Shown: in pieces, positions 1 through 10,784 of the stretch
How the letters are laid out: each line of letters opens with the position of its first letter
How positions within the stretch are numbered: position 1 is the first letter of the stretch
DNA from: Chlorophyllum brunneum
Taxonomy: Eukaryota; Basidiomycota; Agaricomycetes; Agaricales; Agaricaceae
Assembly (NCBI GenBank): GCA_963576785.1
Contig: OY756147.1
Coordinates: 1,116,001-1,180,000, forward strand
Length of the DNA: 64,000 bases
Direction: 5' to 3'
Notes under the pieces: model-generated
Seen by the model: the letters and a program-made list of their open reading frames with translations, nothing else
The model's database searches: none
What the model was told of the DNA's origin: nothing
Translations under genes and position numbers: made by a program

Positions 1-150
1 TAATCTATCAAGTACTTATGACTCTTATTGTATGCAGAGCAACTCATTGGAAGTTACTACAGATTGAAGTTACTGGAAAGTAACGGATCAGTCTATTATT
101 AGAATAATGACTTCATAATCTATTTCTAGAATATGTCCGAAACTTCAACA
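1..150 (-). repeat. LTR-A fragment (copia-1 family), cut by window edge
   Basis: This is the reverse complement of the first part of the 572-bp LTR-A found at 15973-16544. It ends at 150 with the complement of the LTR start TGTTGAAG. The rest lies outside the window. The sequence directly after it belongs to a LINE, not to copia, so this is a separate LTR remnant. Confidence 0.85.
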
Positions 151-747
151 CACCCCTATTCAGACTTTCAGTTGTTTGGGTGCCAAGATCCCTAAGCAAG
201 GGCTGGCCCCTTTACTCTCCAATATTGAGAAGACTGTATATTGATCTTCCAAATGGTACTGCCCTGACAGTGATCAATACTTCAATAGTGAAGGCCCTCC
301 TCCAAAGGATTGGGCTGAACAAGTTGAAGAAAAGTTAGAAGAATGGAATTCTGAGGCAGATGAGAGGGGTGTACCAGAGGAATTTTATGAAAATGCAGTT
401 AGCAAAACATTGAAACTCACTGACTGAGTTAATGCTTGTGCCACCTATGACATGAGTGGTAACAAGGGACTGGCCTTTGGGCTGGCTTTTACTTATCTCA
501 TGGAAAACATAGTCAAGTTGGGATGGCTAAACATTTCTGTTGACAACCTTGACAACACTCTCCAAGGCTGGCTTGGAGTCAACTTTGGCAAAATGGTTGT
601 CCACACTGAGGACCACACCTGTCTATCAACTGAGGTCCCCAGCCCCCCTCCAAGTGGTTCCCATGTGGCACCATCTCCCCACTCTAACCCTCTGGTACCA
701 ACCCCTAACCCTAGGGCTGCCAAACCTAACCCTACCCCCAGTCTGGA
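151..747 (+). pseudogene. LINE ORF1 fragment between two LTR-A remnants
   Basis: A plus-strand frame from about 290 carries KDWAEQVEEKL, then GVPEEFYENAV, then a TGA, then MSGNKGLAFG and GWLGVNFGKMVVH. The same blocks occur in ORF1 of the minus-strand LINE (MSGDDGLAFG, GWLGINFGKIIVHAEE) and in the fragment near 31,620 (KDWAEQVEEEL). It is therefore a piece of the N-terminal part of a LINE ORF1 nucleic-acid-binding protein. The TGA replaces a Trp codon (TGG) present in the other copy. The fragment has no zinc knuckles, no ORF2 and no poly(A) end, and it is joined directly to a truncated LTR at about 748. Confidence 0.65.
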
Positions 748-1040
748 TGTACATGTTGAACCATAGTTGAGTCATACTACATAAAATACTAGTAATGCAT
801 AGATTGTTCCTTATGACTCCCTTTAACTGTGGCGTAGTGCCTGTGGAGTACTGCGGAACATATTATACTAGTCATTGGTACTATGTAGAATAATCTATCA
901 AGTACTTATGACTCTCATCATATGTAGAGCAACTCATTGGAAGTTACTACTGATTGAAGTTACTGGAAAGTAACGGATCAGTCTATTATTAGAATAATGA
1001 CTTCATAATCTATTTCTAGAATATGTCCAAAACTTCAACA
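748..1040 (-). repeat. Truncated 3' LTR (LTR-A) of minus-strand copia-1 copy
   Basis: This matches the complement of roughly the first half of LTR-A, up to the region of the TATA box, and ends at 1040 next to the complement of the copia-1 3' end and its purine tract. The part of the LTR containing R/U5 is missing and is replaced by the LINE ORF1 fragment. Confidence 0.85.
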
Positions 1041-4000
1041 CTCCTTCTTGCTCTGTATTGATGTAGAGTTTTAATCATTCAAACATTAAGCCAAGGTAAG
1101 GTTGGAATAGATTGAATTTGATTTTGTCTAAATTCTTTGTGAGAATATCGGCAAGATTTTCCATGCCTTTCACAGAGAATATTTCAATCTTTCCTTCTTC
1201 TACCAAATCACGAATGTAATGGTATTTGACGTCGACATGTTTTGATTGTTTTTCTGTTACTGGATTTTTGGCCCAAAATATTGAACCCTCATTATCACTG
1301 AAGAGATAAGGGGCCAATGATCGGATACCAATTTCTTCCAACAAATTGACAGTCCAAATGAGTTGTCGACTGCAATCTGACAAAGCCATATACTCGGCTT
1401 CAGTGGAAGATAATGTGATGGTTTTCTGTTTTCTACTTAACCAAGCAATAGCTCTGCTAGCTAATAAACAGAAATATCCAGTTACAGATTTACAACTAAT
1501 TGGATCACCAGCCCAATCAGAGTCAGAAAAGGCATTAAGGCCTTGCATAGAACTTCCATTATAGGTAATTCTATATTTGCGAGTAGCATTAAGGTACTTT
1601 AGCAAATGTAAGCCTGCATTGTAATGTGCTTTAGTAGGATTGGTCATATGTTGTGATAATTTGACAGTGGCAAAAGCTATGTTGGGCCGACTGCTTATCA
1701 TCAGATACATAACTGATCCTACTAACTGTTGATACCTCTTTATGAAGTTAGGTGTCACTTGTCCTGTATTGGATTCGAAGATAAATCCATTTGGTAATGA
1801 GATTTCTTCTTTTCCAATTACTTTAAATCGATCAAGAACTTTTCCTAGATATTCTATTTGGTCTAAAGTGATTGATTGGTTTATAGGGTTTTGCAAAATT
1901 TTCATGCCAAGAAACTCTTTGGTTGGACCAAGGTCTCGGCATTCCCATTTCTTCATAAAGAGTGCTCGCTTCTCATATAGAAGTCTAAAGCCTCTGATTC
2001 CAATGAACATTGAGTTATCTACATAAACCAGAGCTATAATAAGCTCTTTGGTTTCAGGGTCGTAGTAATAATAGACTCCAGCATCTAGTTTGGATCAGAC
2101 AAATCCTAGGTTAGTCATTGACTTAGTCAATTCCTTCCACCATTGTTGTCCAGATTGCTTTAGTCCATAAATGGCTCAGTTTAATTTCCAAACTGTATTA
2201 CCATGACCTGTATTGAAACCTTCTGGAAGTTCCATATAGAGTTCTTCATCCAGTTTTCCATAGAGATAAGCAGTTTTAACATCTAAACTGAGCATCTCCC
2301 AATTATTGAGGGCAGCAACTACAAATATAAGTTGTGCTGTCTCATAACAAACTACTGGTGAAAATAGTTCATTGTAATCGATTCTCTCTATCTAAGAGAA
2401 TCCTTTTGCTACTAGTCAAGCACGGTATCAACCATCTGATTTGGGTGTGAAGACCTATCTATTTTTGACTGCTTTTCTTCTAGGTGGAAGTTTAGCTAAG
2501 TCATAAACATGTCTTTCTCTGAGTGAATTTAACTTTTCTAAGCATGCTTTCCACCATTTAGATTTCTCTTCTGATGGTAGTCGATCTAGATCCTTGAAAG
2601 AAATAGGAACTAATGGTGATTCGACTTTTTGAGCACACAGATAATTGATCATCCCTACTCCTCCTTCTCTGCATAAGTCTTCTAATGTAGAAGCTTCATG
2701 CTGAGAACGTCTATCGATTATTCCAGGTTTGGAAGCCTCTGATCGAATTTGTCTAACAAGTCTACTTGTAGAACTTGTCAACTTCGACTTAGGAGGTTGG
2801 AACATCTCATAGTCCTGGAGAATTCTAGTCAGATGCTTTGTAGAACCATAGAAGTTTCCTGGTCATTCAGGTACTTTTCTGGTTATTTGCAGTCTCTGAG
2901 GTATTTCAGGAACCGGTATTTGATCCAAGTGACCTCGTGGTACAGAAGGACCAGCATTCCGATCATCTTCGACAGGAGTATAGGGTATGAATAGTTGTAC
3001 ATCCAGATCATCTCTTAGAGAAGGTGGATGGTTTGGACCTTCAGGGTGATTGGGTGGATCAGCATATGATAACCCATCACTGTTATTGTCTTCTGGTATT
3101 TGTGCTTCTCTTGGTGGAAAGAGAAAGTTTTGCACAATATCATCCCACTCCTCCTGAACATTGGTATCAATATTTGGTGCTTTTCTCTTTCCTTTATTCT
3201 TTTTAGGTTCAGGGAAAGGAGTTGGAATGTGTCCATGACCAGATCTATAAGTCCTATCCCCCGGAGAACTTCCGGGAGAAGTTTGGGGAATAGGACTTGG
3301 TAGTCTATCAAAAGGTAAACCAGTAGATGGATCTGGAGCATGGAAGACAATAACTTCCAAAGGTGTGCTTTGAGAAGTAGAAGATGATGGTTGGTTCATC
3401 CGTTCTTCTCACTTCTTCCCAATACATTTAGGGAAGTGTTCTTCGCTAAATACGGCTGTTGGAGATGTATAGATTACATTCTCATTTAGGTGCCTCATAA
3501 AACGATAGTTTTTCCTGTCTGATGTCCAACCAAGGAAAATCATGAGTTCTGACTTTGCTGTCAGTTTATTGTCTCTTATCTCTTTTGGGAGAAAGACATA
3601 AGCACTGCAGCCAAAGACTCTCTCTTTGGAGATGTCTGAAATCTTCTGATTCAATACTTCATAAGGTGTTTTCCACATAAGCTGTGATACCAGTGTTTTA
3701 TTATAGATATGTATCGCATGATCTATAGAAAACTCCCACCAACCGTTAGGAATACAAGCATGATGCCACATGGCTTCTGCTTTATCCATTAGGGTTCGGT
3801 TCAAGCATTCCACTTGACCATTCTGTTAGTGTATGTGGGGTGCACTGGTCTCATGTATAATCCCTAATGAGCACAAATGAGATTGTAACTCGTTAGTTGC
3901 ATACTCTCCTCCTCTATCAGTGCAGAGATATTTTAATTTAGTCTCGTATTGAGTCTGAATTAAGGCAATGAAATTTTTCATTTCTTCTGCTGCTTCTGAT

Positions 4001-4145
4001 TTCTTATGGAGGAAGCGAATCCATCCATGAGAGGAAAAGTCGTCCATTATGGTCATGACCCATTTAAATTTATGGTAAGAAAGAAGTCGGAAGTTCAACT
4101 AAATCCGAGTGAATTCTTTTGAATGGATGCTTTGCATATGTAGGG

Positions 4146-4150
<5 letters not shown>
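1041..4150 (-). pseudogene. copia-1 copy, 3' half: integrase, reverse transcriptase, RNase H (decayed)
   Basis: Read on the minus strand from 4150 it contains the integrase core (4098-3409: WVMTIMDDFSSHGW, CTDRGGEYATN), a Pro/Ser-rich linker (3399-2863), the start of the reverse transcriptase (2805-2455: FKDLDRLPSEEKSKWW) and the RT end plus RNase H (2010-1075: FSDSDWAGDPIS, SSTEAEYMALSD, DNEGSIFWAK). It matches the complete copy at 19,700-22,720 closely. Stops at several places correspond to CGA or CAG codons in the complete copy. Everything upstream of the integrase core is missing. At 4150 the copia sequence stops in GAGAACCCTACA and the LINE poly(A) tail begins. Confidence 0.85.
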
Positions 4151-4185
<35 letters not shown>

Positions 4186-4574
4186 TCAATTTATATAGTG
4201 GTACTTGATTGCAGTCCGCGTGTACATACATACAAAAGGCATACTCGTACAAAGTGTTCAGAGAGGGAAAAGTAAGCTGACCCTGCGAGACTCGACGCCA
4301 TCTAGCGCGTACACTAGAGTGGTGTTTGGTACCAATAATGTCCTGAGAGAGAGTGAGAAAGAGGAAAAAGATAGAGGAAACTATCTACCCACAGTCACAA
4401 AGGAGAACAGGGAACGGTACTAGCATGTGGGGGGGCAAGCCCCGGACCACAGGAGGGGGGAGATAGAAGGAAGACTATTTAGAATAGTAAACTAGCGAGG
4501 AAGGGAGATAAAGAGACATGGAAGTGAAGTCCATAACTGGGAGAGTGAAAGGAAAAGAGAAAGAGAGAAAGGAA
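4151..4574 (-). repeat. LINE poly(A) tail and 3' UTR
   Basis: A run of 29 T on the plus strand (4151-4179) is the complement of a poly(A) tail. The next 390 bp contain no ORF and match the fragment at 15,721-15,972 (shared words include the acatacatacaaaagg segment and the purine-rich gagaaagag stretch). This identifies it as the conserved 3' UTR of the LINE. Confidence 0.85.
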
Positions 4575-7500
4575 TCAAACCGGAGCTGACCTGAACCTCT
4601 GACAATCTTGATGACGACGTGGCGGGGGAATTGACCCAGCGTGGATACGAGGGCATTCAGCTTCTGGGGGGAAGGCGAACGCAGAGGGATTGCGGTACAA
4701 GAAGTTGGTGAACTCCTTGATAGTGCCGATGCCGAAGTGGTGGTTGAAGTTCTGGCACCGATATAAGATGTGCAACCTGGTTTGAACCATCTGGTTGTCG
4801 CAGTGGTGGCAGGCTAGGTCCTTGTTAGAGAAGAACCGTAGACGGTACTCCCCGATCGGGGCATGGCAGAGTATGGTGCGACAAGCTCGTGCGAAGAGCT
4901 GTGGCTGATATCCGCATTCTCGTATCCAGGGACCAGACTTGATGTGTGATGGTAGAGTGGAAGCCCCATTCGCCTGCACCGGAAGGTGGAGGAAGGAGCT
5001 ACCACAGTAGGACTTGAAGCCGAACATGGCTTGCCATGTGTGGATGGCGCGTTCAGCGGACTTCTTTCGGAGGTAGTCGATTGAGTTGGGGACCCGGTGG
5101 TTACGACCTCGGTTTGGCCAGGTGACTGTTTGGATCCAGTCATGGATGGCTTTTTGCAACCCGTACTTGCACTTGGACGGAGTGTGGTAGAAGGAAAGGT
5201 GGCGCTGGTTGGATTCATTGAACCAGGCCAGGAGCGCCTTCGAGGTGAGGATAGACTGTCGCTGGCAGGAGTGCGGCGAACAGTCAAGCAGTAGTTGGGA
5301 GGCTACGAGGGAGTCTGTGAACACATGGATGTGTTCCACCTGGTCGTAATCGGCAGAGGCGAGGACCTTGGTGATGCCTAGGTACTGCGCGACCAGCTCT
5401 GTGTCAGTGGAGGTGGTGCCTCCAAGCCTCTTCATGATAGACGTTCCTCCGTCTAGATGTCATATGGTGGCCGCCGCCGTGTACTGGCTGGCGAGCGGGT
5501 TGGGGTTGGGGTGGACCGAGCCGTCCGTGCCGATAGTGATGGACTTGGGGTCTGTCGTCGCGTTCATCATCACGTCATTCCAGAGGGTTGTCAAGAGGTG
5601 GGGTTCATCTTGGTTGAAACCTATGAAAGAAACATTAGTAGGAAACCGGTCAAGTAACCTATGTCCGGGCCAGAGAGTCTTAGAAACGGAGTTGAAAGAT
5701 TCTATATAGCGGGTCTTGGGGGTGGGGCGGGAAACGTCCATCACTGCTCCAAGCATCTTCTTCTTCTGAATCTCGGTGAAATTCTTGATGTGGGGAAGAA
5801 TAATACTCTTTTACCAATCTTGCCAGTGCGTGTTCGTCGTCCAAAGTGTGTAGTCTCGACGTTTGTCATTTGGCGAGCTTTCGGAGGTGGAGTTTAATAG
5901 GCATGAGCCCCACAAGGGACTCAACACCACCGGTGGGGGATGTTCAGAAGGCCCCGGTGATCCAAAGGGCAGCACAACGCTGCATTTTGTTGAGGATGTT
6001 GCAAGTTCCCTTCGTCCAGGACTTGTTGTGGAACCAGAGTCGATACCCGTATGTTGCAACAGGTACAACACACGAGCGATACAGGAGTCTCTTGTTACTA
6101 GGGGACAGCCCTCTTGCCAAGTTCCCTAGCATCTTTATTGCCTTGACCGTCGAGATGGCCTTGGCGGAGTAGTACTGTACATGCTCCTTGAAAGTGAGCG
6201 TTCAGTCGAAATAGAACCTGAGGTATTGCCAGTGCGCCTTCGGCTTGAGTGGGGTGTGACCTGTGAACGGTGGTGAACCCAGGTCAATGGGAGGGTTGGT
6301 GTCCTGTCTCGCATGGGTGAAGTGAAAGACCTCGGACTTGCTGTGTTCAATCGTGAGGCCAAACTTTCCCATGAGCTACTCCATTTTGCAGTACATATGT
6401 TGGAGTATCTCGACGTTGTGTTCGAGGGAGGGGGACTGGGCAACCAGAGTGCCGTCGTCGACGAAGGAGAGGACATCAAAGTCCCAGCGGAGGTGGTGTT
6501 CTTCCATTCGCATATCAAAGATATGGAGGAGGGGTGCGAGGTACAGTGCGGAGAGGATGGGGCTGAGGGCAGAGCCCTGCCCCACTCCCACCACAGCGTC
6601 GAATTCCGGGGAAGTCTCATTGTTCCACCAGTAGGAGGTGCGTCGTCCTTCGAGGTAGTTGCCGAAGAAAGCCGCGATTTGTTGAGGGAACCCCTGCCGT
6701 TCGAGTATATTAGTGAGGAGTGCGTGGTTGAGAGAGGGGAAGAATTGGGCGACGTCAAATGCAAGCACCAACGTCTTCTTCTTCTTTGTCCAGGCTCCCT
6801 GGATGATGTGGGTGAGAAAGAGGCCTGTGTCCTCGATGGATTGCTGGCATATTGCTCCCAGTTGGTGGGGGTGAAGGACCTTGAACTTCACTGCTTCATA
6901 CTGCAGTCGTTTGGCTAGCATCTTCTCGATGAGCTTGCCAAGTGTGTTGAGTAAGACGATTGGTGGGAATGCCTTAGGGGTGGAGTAGTCGGGTTTGTTT
7001 GGCTTGGGAATTATGACCGACGTCAACTTTTTGAAGTGTGAGGGCCAGTGGCCAAGGGCCAGGCATGCACTACCAATTCGGAGGAAGAGCATGGCGCAGG
7101 TGTCTGTGGTAGCAATCTGTTTGAGGTGGGACCAGGAGACGTGGTTGGGGCCGGGGGTAGAGGAGTTCGAGGTATCCTTGAGTGACTCCATCATCTCTAA
7201 GAGAGAGAAGTCAACCCAAGTCCTACTCTCCTCCCCAGTTGGAGGGGGAAGTTCCTGTAGAACCGCCACGTCGACTGGTCGATCGTGCGCCGCATTGTAG
7301 TGTTGGTCAAGGGCTCTCCACAGGCTGTCTGTAGTGAGACATGGTCGGCCATTGTGGCGGATGGCTTCCGTGGCCGGGAGGGCCTGATCTTTGACCCATG
7401 GCATCAAGTCCCATGGCCGTTTGTTGTCGACTGAGATCTCTTGTATCTTCTTGTCGAAATACTCCCTCTTCACCTTCCTCGTGGTCTTGCGAAAGGCAGC

Positions 7501-8613
7501 CCATTTGTGCCTGTTCTTTTGGTCCACTCGGTGTGCTGCGAGTGCCGTGGCGCACTCTTTGTTCCACCAGGTCTTGGATCTGGTGGTGATCCTGGTCTTC
7601 TTCGCGTGGTGGTCCCAGGATCTGTGAAATAAGCCTCCGAGTTCTTCAACGGATTTTTCCAACTCGTCCGTGTCGTCCATCGGCCAGTTCCTGTTGATGA
7701 TTCCTTCCGTAATATCTGTTAAGAACCTGGTTTCTTCGTCCGATCCCTTGGGCATTGTCAATCTCTCTATGACAACGTCCATATGTGGGATCGGGATGTT
7801 GATAAGCAGGGGGGCGTGGTCCGAGTTGTACTGGTTGCCCACTTGGATGGTGTAGGAGGGGATGTGAGGTAACATCACCGAAACAAAGAGGAGGTCGATG
7901 ACCATATCCGGGAGGTTAGGATCCATGGTGTAGCATGTTGGAATAGCTACAGTCGGAGTCGTCCTCACGAGGTTGAGGGCCTCAGAGACCATGAGCAGCC
8001 AGTCCGTACTCGTTGGGTGTTGCACTGCCAAAGGGTCCCATAGCTCTGATCTTATGTTGATGTCGCCGCCCATCAGTATAAATGGCGGTAGATCAAAGAG
8101 TCGCTCCTCGAGGAAGTGGAGCGTGGTGTTGTGACTGTCGTTGTAGATGTTGAGCAGTAGTAGTTCTTCTCCTCCCGCGTATAGGGATATACACAGGAGG
8201 TCTCAATGTTCGATGATGTCCCATCGAATGGATGGTTGGAGTTTTGTGAGTCTCCTATGGGCAAAGGCTAAGACTCATGGTATAGTACAGTGATTTAGGT
8301 CGACCGTACATGTGGGGAGCCACTGGCATCCAACTTGGAGGACTTCTTCGGCAGGGGGGGGATAGGAGAGGAGTGTCCAGTCGGGATGGACTGGGCTGCC
8401 TATGAGTGGGACCCCGTCACTAGAGACAGGGGAAGGGATGTTGCGGAGGTATCTCCACGGGGGTTCTTGTATGAGGAGGAGGTCGACGTCACCTCTGTGT
8501 GTGAGGACTGACTCCATCACTCCATAAGATCTTCCAACATTGTGCGAGCAGACCTTCAACTCCCTCAGTAGTGAGCGAGGAGGCCCATCTTGTGCGTTGG
8601 GTGTGTGATTCAT
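4575..8613 (-). pseudogene. LINE ORF2: APE endonuclease, reverse transcriptase, RNase H (several stops)
   Basis: The start ATG (8613-8611) overlaps the ORF1 stop as ATGA. Domains in order: endonuclease at 8613-7900 (LKVCSHNVGR, LLIQEPPW, MGGDINIRSELWD), reverse transcriptase at about 7250-6000 (NTLGKLIEKMLAKRL, LAFDVAQFFPSLNHALL, GVGQGSALSPILSALY, LSFVDDGTLVA) and RNase H at about 5560-5280 (TIGTDGSVHPNPNP, DTELVAQYLG, HVFTDSLVASQLL). The C-terminal tail ends in a Cys/His cluster (LACHHCDN) at about 4810. In-frame stops interrupt it, for example at 8275, 6376 and 5460. Where the frame is readable they look like Arg CGA or Gln CAG codons turned into TGA or TAG. The known role is nicking the target, copying the RNA and removing RNA from the hybrid. 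Confidence 0.85.
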
Positions 8614-10315
8614 TTGGGGGGGTTGGTCTGGCTTTGACCAGCCGGGGAAAAGGAGGGAGGGGCAAGCGGGACTCCCTTGTTGGCCCTAAGCTCGAGGGCT
8701 TTGTTGGCATGCCAGTCGTGGTCGAATCGCTTCTTCCAGAACAGGCATTTGCAGTCGGTGGCAAGGTGCTCCTTGCCACAGTTGGGGCACGATGCCTTGT
8801 GAGGGCAAGGTTCTCTGGTAGGGGTGGCCGCAATCAGCAGATCGGTCTTGTCGTTGCCCTTGCAGCAGCTGGCAAAGGAGCAGTGATTGGCAGTGGAGTA
8901 GGGGCCCTTGCAGTGTGCGCACATGTAGAGCCTTGCCCGGCATCGAACGAGGGGGTGGCCCCACCTGCAGCACTTGCCACAGAATGGGATGCCTGGGTTG
9001 GTAGTGGCCTTCCTAATGCAGAAAAGTCTGCCATAGATGTTGAGGAACTTGTCCTCGATTTTGCCGACATTGGACCCTGCCTTGGAGTCCCATATCTCGA
9101 ACCAAACCATGCAGGTGTCCAAGTGCTTGGAGTTTTGTTGCACCCTCAGGAGTGACACGAGTTGGATGGCATCCGAGTGGATTGAACTGCAAATGCTGGC
9201 GGTGACGTCTTTGGCCATCAGAATCTGGCCGTGGGGGGTGACGTAAGATATGTCCGTGACCTTCACGAACAACTTCGACTTTGGGAGGGAGACTTCGCCC
9301 GTGGTGGTCCCCTCAAATTTGTCTTTGAGCCAAGCCTTGACGGCATCTAGCTCAGTCGGAGTCAACACCTCTGAGGTGTGGACCATGAGGCCCAGCTTAC
9401 CCTGCAAGGCGGCGATGACCTAGGCTTTTGACTTTCCCGCGATGAGGCAGGCGTTAAGGGAGTCGATGATAGTGCCGAAGTTGGGCGACGTCGGACCAGT
9501 CAGAAGGGGGATGATCACCTGTTTGTGCAAGGGACCATTGAGTGTCGAGTGGATGGTGGCCGCCTTTCTGGTCGGTCTTTTGTCTGCGGGGGAGAAGGGG
9601 GAGAAGGTGGCATCGTACATGGCCACAACCTTCTCGTGTGACAGTTCCGGGAACTTGCTGGCAAATTCCAGGAGCTTGAGGGGGTCCCGCCCAGTGGTGG
9701 CGGGAGGAGGTTTCTTTCCCCCAGCTGCAGCAGCAGCATAGGAGGACTTGGTCTGGGGGACCAGGGCCTTAGGGGGGGCTGGGGCGGTCTTGGGGGGCGG
9801 GCCAATGGGAGGGATCGTGTTCGGGGTTTTTTGAGCTCCGGGCTGGGTGGCCTTGGCGCACTGTGCCCTAGATGGCTTCTTGTGTGAGACAGTTCGGAAC
9901 TCTATCTCAGTGATCATCTGGACATCCTCATCCGGGATGTCCAGTTTGGTCTTGGCATCTTTAGCAATGCCCGGGGTGATAATCTGCTCGATAACGTCCA
10001 TGCAGACATCGTCAGGTTTGTGCGAGAGGCCTCCGGAGCCCTGTCGCAAGGGGGAAAGGTCAGGCTGGGGGGTTTCCTCAGCATGGACAATGATCTTACC
10101 GAAGTTGATGCCAAGCCAACCATGGAGATCGTTCTTCTCCTCATCAACAGCCACCTTGAGCCATCCCACCTTCATCAAGGTACCTGTAAGTTCAATAAAG
10201 GCGTGCCCGAAAGCGAGCCCATCGTCACCGCTCATATTGAAAGTGCTGCAGGCCTTGACCCATGCAGAGATCTTACCGACCTCCTGAACAGCATCATCAT
10301 AGAACTCCTCATTAC
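8610..10315 (-). pseudogene. LINE ORF1: nucleic-acid-binding protein with zinc knuckles (one stop, 5' truncated)
   Basis: One frame runs from the truncated 5' end (about 10,310, reading EEFYDDAVQEVGKISAW) through MSGDDGLAFG at 10,235 and ends at 8610. A single TAG at 9420-9422 interrupts it in a context best explained by Gln CAG. The middle is Pro/Ala-rich. The C-terminal third has three Cys/His knuckle-like clusters: CGKCCRWGHPLVRC, CAHCKGPYSTANHC and CPNCGKEHLATDC. This is the usual layout of ORF1 in fungal LINEs, where the protein coats the element RNA. The stop codon overlaps the ORF2 start. Confidence 0.85.
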
Positions 10316-10316
10316 T

Positions 10317-10543
10317 GAATTATTATGCTTACTTATTACTTGTAGGTCTTAGGGTTTTGCATCCTGGACATTTAGTATATAAAGCAGTATGTATTCCTTT
10401 TATTTCTTTAGACAATCTACTCAATTTCTACACTCACTCTACTTGACTTCAGCAACTCTTTACTAGTTCCTCACTATTTTACTAACTACTATCAGTAAGT
10501 CAGATCATTCATCTGTCACTGTGTAATACTATGCTGTTCAACA
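10317..10543 (+). repeat. LTR-B, partial 5' LTR of copia-2
   Basis: It ends in TGTTCAACA followed at once by GGTTATGGGCCCC, the same primer-binding site as copia-1, so it is the right end of a 5' LTR. A TATATAAAG box lies near 10,376. A second copy of the same repeat is at 34,075-34,296. The left boundary is uncertain because the similarity fades in AT-rich sequence at the LINE junction. A GTAAGT splice-donor match lies at 10,495. Confidence 0.65.
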
Positions 10544-10556
10544 GGTTATGGGCCCC
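10544..10556 (+). promoter_or_regulatory. Primer-binding site of copia-2 (initiator tRNA-Met half)
   Basis: GGTTATGGGCCCC directly follows the LTR-B end. It is complementary to the anticodon arm of eukaryotic initiator tRNA-Met (GGGCCCAUAACC), the primer used by Drosophila copia and yeast Ty5, not to a tRNA 3' end. Confidence 0.7.
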
Positions 10557-10784
10557 AGATTGCCTGCTCCCCATATACCATGACTGGCTGCAAGTAGGTT
10601 GTAAATAGGCTGATCTGACCTGCCTTGTAAAGTATGGTCTCTCTAGCCCATCCTTCTAACATGACTCAATTAGTTTCTGCTCTATTAAGGTTTCCATATA
10701 TAGGTTCATAGCTTGAACAGTATAGTGGCACAGATCTGATCATCCATGAATCTGATCACTAATTACATCTATATTTAGACTATA

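Larger units (their letters stand above)
4151..10316 (-). mobile_element. Tad1-like LINE retrotransposon with RNase H, truncated at its 5' end
   Basis: Read on the minus strand this is a two-ORF non-LTR element: ORF1 with CCHC zinc knuckles, ORF2 with APE endonuclease, reverse transcriptase and RNase H, a 3' UTR of about 400 bp and a poly(A) tail of 29 residues. The ORF order, the QEPPW endonuclease motif and the RNase H domain after the RT fit the Tad1 group of fungal LINEs. The 5' end is lost where LTR-B begins near 10,317. The element sits directly upstream of, and in the same orientation as, the 3' half of a copia-1 copy. Both ORFs carry stop codons, so it is not active as read. Confidence 0.85.

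Noticed and set aside
4151..4179. T29 run as an assembly or sequencing artefact
   Set aside because: It sits exactly between a copia break and a conserved LINE 3' UTR, the expected place of a poly(A) tail. Its exact length may still be inaccurate.
6313..6918. 201-codon plus-strand ORF
   Set aside because: Antisense to the reverse transcriptase of the LINE, with low-complexity content only because of the opposite strand.
8571..9155. 194-codon plus-strand ORF
   Set aside because: It lies antisense to the zinc-knuckle region of LINE ORF1, whose domain pattern is clear, so it is a shadow ORF.
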